A DNA stretch of 64,000 nucleotides. Source: Pseudocolwellia sp048296855. Its GTDB lineage: Bacteria; Pseudomonadota; Gammaproteobacteria; Enterobacterales; Alteromonadaceae. The position numbers and the translations under genes were made by a program. How positions within the stretch are numbered: the first letter of the stretch is position 1; every line of letters begins with the position of its first letter. The notes beneath the pieces were generated by a model, which saw only the letters and a list, made by a program, of their open reading frames with translations, did no database searches and was not told where the DNA came from. Location: assembly GCA_048296855.1 (NCBI GenBank), contig CP182631.1; one strand, written 5' to 3'. This document shows, piece after piece, positions 59,877 through 64,000 of this stretch.

Positions 59877-61580
59877 CTATAGCGCTTGAGCGATAACAAT
59901 AATAAACAAAATTACGCTTATGCCTTGCCAAAACATTACTGGATCTCGTTCCATTAAAGGAGGTTTAGTTTTAGCTAAATAGGTTTTATTCGGGTGACGA
60001 ATATCGTGAATAAATTCTGATAACTCGGCATAACGTTTTAATGGGTTAATGTGTAGTGCTCGTTTTAAAGTGTAGTCTAACCATAAAGGAAGCTCTGAGT
60101 CTTTAGTGATCAGGCTACGATAAGTTAGTCTTTCTTGAGCCGATAGACTATTTGCTTGTGCAATGGCATTCCCGTAGGGGAACTCACCCGAGAGCATTTG
60201 ATAGGTGATGGCTGCTAGTGAGTATATGTCTGATTGTTGCGTGCCTAGCTGCCCTAAAAAGTACTCGGGAGCTGAATATCGAATGGTACCGCGCATTACG
60301 TCTTCGGTGTTTGCATCGGTCACTCCTGCAATAAACGTTGAACCAAAATCAATGATTTTTACCGTATTGCTGCTATCAATCATGATGTTGTTAGGACGTA
60401 AATCTTGATGGATCATTTCTTGGCGATGGAAAGCCTGTAGTCCTTTTGCTACTTGTTCAATAATGTCGCGAACTTGCTCTAACTTTGGCTTAGGGTTGTC
60501 TATCATCCACTGGTTTAGCGAAATACCTTCAATGTATTCTGTCACTAAATATAGATAGTTACGCTTACGTTTGGATTCAATCGCTTTAGCTACATTGGGA
60601 TTATTTACCCGTTTGGCTATCCATTCTTCCAACATGAATCGTTCTAAATATTTTGTGTCGTTTCGTAGTTCGGTTGAGGGGGTTTTGATAACAACCGTTT
60701 CGTTGGTGTCTTTATCGCGAGCTAAAAATACGTGGCTGCGGCTACTAATGTATATTTCGCGCAGTATTTCATAACCATCAAACTCCATTCGTGGCGTTAA
60801 TCTTGGCGGTAACGGCAGCATGGTAAGTTGATGAACTTCGTCTAGCTGATATTCAGGTATGTTTTCAACACGTGCTATTTGTATACTGAGGTTGTCGTCG
60901 CTACCTAGTTGAAGGGCTTTATCAAGAATTAATTGTGCCGCGCTGTTTAACGAATCAGTATTGTTAATCGCTTGTGTAATATCAGAACTTTTAATGAATT
61001 CGTATATGCCATCTGTCGCTAAAACAAACGTGTCACCTTGCTCTATGGTGAGGGATTGGTAATCAATTTCTAAGGTTTGATCTATACCCAAAGCGCGCGT
61101 TAAATAAGTAACATCTGCCGACACTATACGACGGTGATCTTCAGTAAGTTGTTCTAAATTATCACCTGATAAACGATAAATACGGGTATCGCCTGAGTGG
61201 AATAGATGCGCAGTATTTGATTTAAAAACCAAGGCGCTAAAGGTGCAAATATAGCCTTTGTCTTTATCGAATCGGTAAGGGCTATTGCGTGTTTGTGCAT
61301 AAAGCCAAGAATTAACTGACTTAACCACTTTTTGCACTGAGCTTTTAACTGACCAAGAGTCAGAGGTGCAATAGTAGTCTTGTAAAAAACTTGCTACGGC
61401 TGTTTCGCTAGCTATTTGACTTACTTTACTCGAACTGATGCCATCGGCCATAGCCAGTGCAATACCTTTAGCACTGAGCAAAGGTTCTTTAGGCGAAACA
61501 CTACCTAGAAAATCTTGATTAACGGCTTTTACGCCCTTGTCGGTTGCCCCACCAATACTGACACTCAGTGATTTGCTCAT
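59877..61580 (-). CDS. PP2C phosphatase-Ser/Thr kinase fusion with C-terminal membrane anchor
   Basis: This 567-residue protein has an N-terminal PP2C-like phosphatase (about 1-235: DKGVKAVNQDFLG, MADGISSSK, HSGDTRIYRL, DDNLSIQI) and a Hanks-type kinase (about 265-535) with KTP in place of the VAIK Lys strand, HQDLRPNN as the catalytic loop, DFGST and RYSAPEYF. A C-terminal helix (ISVILFIIVIAQAL) anchors it, so the enzyme domains face the cytoplasm. Such fusions occur next to nitrate/nitrite assimilation genes in gammaproteobacteria; here a formate/nitrite channel gene lies directly upstream, with a terminator between. It could regulate nitrite metabolism (inference). Confidence 0.9.
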   Translation of the reverse strand: MSKSLSVSIGGATDKGVKAVNQDFLGSVSPKEPLLSAKGIALAMADGISSSKVSQIASETAVASFLQDYYCTSDSWSVKSSVQKVVKSVNSWLYAQTRNSPYRFDKDKGYICTFSALVFKSNTAHLFHSGDTRIYRLSGDNLEQLTEDHRRIVSADVTYLTRALGIDQTLEIDYQSLTIEQGDTFVLATDGIYEFIKSSDITQAINNTDSLNSAAQLILDKALQLGSDDNLSIQIARVENIPEYQLDEVHQLTMLPLPPRLTPRMEFDGYEILREIYISSRSHVFLARDKDTNETVVIKTPSTELRNDTKYLERFMLEEWIAKRVNNPNVAKAIESKRKRNYLYLVTEYIEGISLNQWMIDNPKPKLEQVRDIIEQVAKGLQAFHRQEMIHQDLRPNNIMIDSSNTVKIIDFGSTFIAGVTDANTEDVMRGTIRYSAPEYFLGQLGTQQSDIYSLAAITYQMLSGEFPYGNAIAQANSLSAQERLTYRSLITKDSELPLWLDYTLKRALHINPLKRYAELSEFIHDIRHPNKTYLAKTKPPLMERDPVMFWQGISVILFIIVIAQAL

Positions 61581-61640
61581 GTATTATTCCTGAAGAAGAT
61601 GGCTTAGTTTACCAGAGTCGCTTTGTTGTAAAAGATAAAA

Positions 61641-61674
61641 TAAAAAAGGCTTCGTAAAGTTAATTACGAAGCCT
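61641..61674 (-). terminator. Intrinsic terminator of the formate/nitrite channel gene
   Basis: AGGCTTCGTAA (61647-61657) pairs perfectly with TTACGAAGCCT (61664-61674) and ends in a T run on the minus strand. It isolates the kinase gene from the channel gene. Confidence 0.9.
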
Positions 61675-61725
61675 GAAACTGCTAAATACTCATTTGTATT
61701 AATAACATGCTTTTAATAAAGCGCC

Positions 61726-62538
61726 TTACGAAAGTTTACGCTCAGGCGATGTTTTAACATGCGTTAAATAAAGGGGTAAACCGACTAATAATAACCCACC
61801 CGCTAAATTACCTAAAACCGTCGGAATTTCATTCCACAATAAATAATCGTAAACGGTAAAGTCGCCACCCATTATCATAGAAAATGGGAATAAAAACATA
61901 TTCACAATAGAATGCTCAAAACCCATAAAGAAGAACAGCATAACCGGCATCCACATCGCCGCCATTTTAGCCCCAGCAGAAGTAGAAATCATCGCGCCAA
62001 CCACGCCCATAGACACCATCCAGTTACACAACATACCGCGAATAAAGATAGTTAACCAACCACCAATACCGTGCTCTTGATAGCCTAAGGTTCTTGATTC
62101 ACCGATTGAAGCGACTTTAGCAGCAATAGCACCACCATCAGCCGAATAACCATAGGTTAAAATAAACGACATAAAGAAAGCGGTGGTCATCGCACCGGCA
62201 AAGTTCCCCACAAACACCAAGCCCCAATTGCGCATAACGCCGCCAAAGGTAACACCAGGTCGTTTATCCAATAAGGCTAAAGGCACTAACGTAAACACAC
62301 CGGTTAATAAATCAAACTTCATTAGGTACAACATAATAAAGCCAACAGGGAATAAACAAGCGCCTAAAATAGGGCTGCCAGTTTTAGTGGCTACGGTAAT
62401 AGCAAAAATAGCGGCTAAGCCAAGAATAGCGCCAGCCATAAAGGCACGAATAATAGTGTCTTTGGTAGACATGTAAACTTTCTGCTCACCAGAATCGACC
62501 ATTTTGGTTACGAATTCACTGGGTTCAATATAAGCCAT
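61726..62538 (-). CDS. Formate/nitrite channel, FocA/NirC family
   Basis: This 270-residue pentameric channel protein has six helices. Family segments are FMAGAILGLAAIFAITVATK, PVGFIMLYLMKFDLLTG, WGLVFVGNFAGAM, GMLCNWMVSMGV and FFFMGFEHSIVNMFLFP, including the conserved His in EHS. Whether it moves nitrite or formate cannot be told; the neighbouring PP2C-kinase gene favours nitrite. A strong terminator follows. The upstream 62539-62773 is A/T-rich DNA without a gene. Confidence 0.92.
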   Translation of the reverse strand: MAYIEPSEFVTKMVDSGEQKVYMSTKDTIIRAFMAGAILGLAAIFAITVATKTGSPILGACLFPVGFIMLYLMKFDLLTGVFTLVPLALLDKRPGVTFGGVMRNWGLVFVGNFAGAMTTAFFMSFILTYGYSADGGAIAAKVASIGESRTLGYQEHGIGGWLTIFIRGMLCNWMVSMGVVGAMISTSAGAKMAAMWMPVMLFFFMGFEHSIVNMFLFPFSMIMGGDFTVYDYLLWNEIPTVLGNLAGGLLLVGLPLYLTHVKTSPERKLS

Positions 62539-62773
62539 GATTATTTCTCACTTAATTATTAATATGTTGGAAGGTATAGTGAGTAATAGAGCAATTCTAA
62601 TACCAAATGATTAACTAACTGTTTTTATTGGAAAAGTTTATTTCATGATAAATGTAATGAAGGTGGATGCATTAAAATAGACGGAGGAATATCAATGTTG
62701 CACTAAAGCGGAACATAAAATAAGTGCCTTTATCTTTTTATGACAGATAGATAAAAGCATTTATTATTTGTTG

Positions 62774-63196
62774 CTATCGGTTTACTGGTATTTTTGAACA
62801 TAGCGTTAAGTTTTTGTTTAATGCATTTAAAATGTCGTGTCTTGTTAACGTACCGATCAATTGTTTATTTTCAATGACTAAATATAAGCTTGATGTCTCT
62901 TTCAATAATTTAATGGCAATGTCTGATATACCGTGGTCAGGATTAATCGCTACAAAATTCGTATGTTGAATATCACCAACTGATACTGGATTATCGCAAT
63001 GATAGCTGCTCATTAGCATGGCTTTATGACAATCATAATCAGAGATAAACCCTGTTACTTCATTTGTCTCATTAACCACAGTTAAACCGGCTAATTTCTT
63101 ATTTATTAACAATTCAACCGCAATCACTAAAGGCGTATTACCTTTGATTGTTAGTGGATGCTCTAACATAAATTCTCTTACCGTTACTTCAGCCAT
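62774..63196 (-). CDS. Two-CBS-domain protein
   Basis: This 140-residue protein consists of two CBS domains: about 5-65 (EFMLEHPLTIKGNTPLVIA, GFISDYDCHKAML) and about 75-130 (FVAINPDHGISDIAIKLL, GTLTRHDILNAL). CBS pairs bind adenine nucleotides. No catalytic domain is attached, so it is probably a stand-alone sensor. Divergent from oxyR, 128-base region between. Confidence 0.85.
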   Translation of the reverse strand: MAEVTVREFMLEHPLTIKGNTPLVIAVELLINKKLAGLTVVNETNEVTGFISDYDCHKAMLMSSYHCDNPVSVGDIQHTNFVAINPDHGISDIAIKLLKETSSLYLVIENKQLIGTLTRHDILNALNKNLTLCSKIPVNR

Positions 63197-63276
63197 AATA
63201 TGTACCTCGTTTGTTTTAGTACGGTTATCATATGGCTTACTGTGGTATAGTTAAAATAGATTGATTTTATTTATGT

Positions 63277-63293
63277 GATAGGATTTAACTATC
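63277..63293 (+). promoter_or_regulatory. OxyR-like site in the oxyR promoter
   Basis: GATAG, seven bases, CTATC (63277-63293) gives the ATAG-N7-CTAT spacing of an OxyR half-site pair, about 30 bases upstream of the oxyR start. It suggests autoregulation. Confidence 0.5.
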
Positions 63294-63324
63294 AATAAAG
63301 GCCGTTTTTAAAGTTGGAGCTACT

Positions 63325-64000
63325 ATGATTAAAATTCGTGATTTAGAATACTTAGATGCTATTGATACACATAGACATTTTGGCCGTGCGGCAGAAGCAT
63401 GCTTTGTTAGCCAACCGACGTTAAGTGGTCAAATTATGAAGTTAGAGGAGCAGCTTGGACTTGTTTTAGTTGAACGCCAAACCCGAAAAGTAATGTTAAC
63501 ACCCGCAGGTGAGCGTTTAGTGGCTGAAGCACGTAATGTATTAAGAGCCGCACAAAGTTTTGAAGCTTCAGCGAAAGCTTTGTTAGATCCCTTTTCAGGC
63601 GATTTACATATTGGGTTAATACCTACATTAGCGCCGTATTTATTGCCTCATATCATGAAAGATTTAAATGAAAAACTGCCGAAAATAAATTTTTATTTAC
63701 ATGAAGATAAAACCAAAAATCTTTTAAAATCGCTAGACGACGGCAAGCTAGATTTACTTATTTTACCTTGGTTAGACGAGATGGATAAGTTTGATAGATA
63801 CGACTTATTTGAAGAACCTTTAGTTTTGGCTACTTCAAATGAACATCCATTGTCGGCTAAAAAAACGGTGAGTTTAGATCAATTAACTAATTACGAAATA
63901 CTCACACTAGAAGATGGCCACTGCTTACGCGACCAAGCTTTAGGTTTTTGTTTTACTGCTGGCGCTAAAGAAGACCATAGATTTCAAGCCACTAGTTTAG
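63325..64000 (+). CDS. oxyR: OxyR peroxide-sensing LysR regulator, 5' part
   Basis: 225 codons are visible before the right edge. The LysR helix-turn-helix (HFGRAAEACFVSQPTLSGQI) and the effector domain are present. The diagnostic redox segment LEDGHCLRDQALGFCFTAGA contains the two Cys that form the peroxide-sensing disulfide (Cys199 and Cys208 in E. coli). GGAG precedes the ATG. The C-terminal 80 or so residues are missing. An ATAG-N7-CTAT site precedes it. Confidence 0.94.
   Translation, partial: MIKIRDLEYLDAIDTHRHFGRAAEACFVSQPTLSGQIMKLEEQLGLVLVERQTRKVMLTPAGERLVAEARNVLRAAQSFEASAKALLDPFSGDLHIGLIPTLAPYLLPHIMKDLNEKLPKINFYLHEDKTKNLLKSLDDGKLDLLILPWLDEMDKFDRYDLFEEPLVLATSNEHPLSAKKTVSLDQLTNYEILTLEDGHCLRDQALGFCFTAGAKEDHRFQATSL

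Noticed and set aside
1..64000. CRISPR arrays, tRNA or rRNA genes, prophage
   Set aside because: No regular direct repeats with spacers, no cloverleaf-like tRNA sequences, no rRNA signatures and no phage structural genes were found.

Overview
The window is AT-rich, densely coded DNA from a marine gammaproteobacterium, most likely Alteromonadales and probably Colwelliaceae (Colwellia/Thalassotalea type). The basis is gene order and protein families: cytochrome c4 divergent from engB, hdfR divergent from maoP, an OxyR gene, two TonB-dependent receptor loci, many EamA/AzlCD/GGDEF genes, and short inverted-repeat elements typical of that order. No search was run, so the genus is inference. No tRNA, rRNA or CRISPR array was seen.

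Layout. 1-4 kb: a minus-strand cluster of a cupredoxin (MauL-like) protein, a membrane GGDEF/EAL protein and an outer-membrane barrel cut by the left edge. 4-6.3 kb: a four-heme cytochrome c4-type protein divergent from engB, followed by a candidate minus-strand sRNA in the position spf (Spot 42) has in enterobacteria. 6.6-10.1 kb: accessory DNA resembling an integron cassette array without an integrase. It holds a membrane protein, an ATPase/RloB (AbiL-like) defence pair and a possible cysteine-peptidase-like protein, with two attC-like sites. 10.1-13.5 kb: an inverted-repeat element, then a lipase-like gene followed by two paralogous genes that look like an effector with duplicated immunity genes.

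13.9-22 kb: two iron-related loci. The first is AraC regulator / TonB receptor / PepSY reductase behind a Fur-like site, followed by a MITE-like repeat and a lipoprotein. The second is DUF2798 / siderophore-interacting protein / DUF4405 genes behind a promoter buried in a 59-bp palindrome. 22-29.5 kb: an unrecognised membrane-associated protein, a PhyH oxygenase, a TrmK-like methyltransferase, a tandem nitrilase-fold protein without catalytic residues, and an oxidoreductase/DJ-1/LysR cluster.

29.5-39 kb: a sucrose locus. A TonB receptor takes up sugar across the outer membrane, a GPH symporter across the inner membrane, sucrose phosphorylase splits it, and a PfkB kinase phosphorylates the fructose. 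A LacI-family repressor probably acts at two TTAATCGATTAA palindromes. A complete IS4-family element with 11-bp target duplications has inserted between the TonB receptor and the kinase, inside a terminator-like hairpin. 39.1-40.8 kb: an RsbQ-like alpha/beta hydrolase overlapping a PAS-like GGDEF protein, a candidate signal-sensing module.

40.8-50.9 kb: small regulators, a toxin-antitoxin pair, a 2OG oxygenase, a secreted serine protease, an RRM protein, hdfR/maoP, azlCD, csaA and an exporter. 51-64 kb: envelope and lipid genes (a DUF2339 giant membrane protein, a ClsC-like phospholipase D, an OlsF-like ornithine-lipid synthase), a PP2C-kinase fusion, a formate/nitrite channel, a CBS protein and the 5' part of oxyR.
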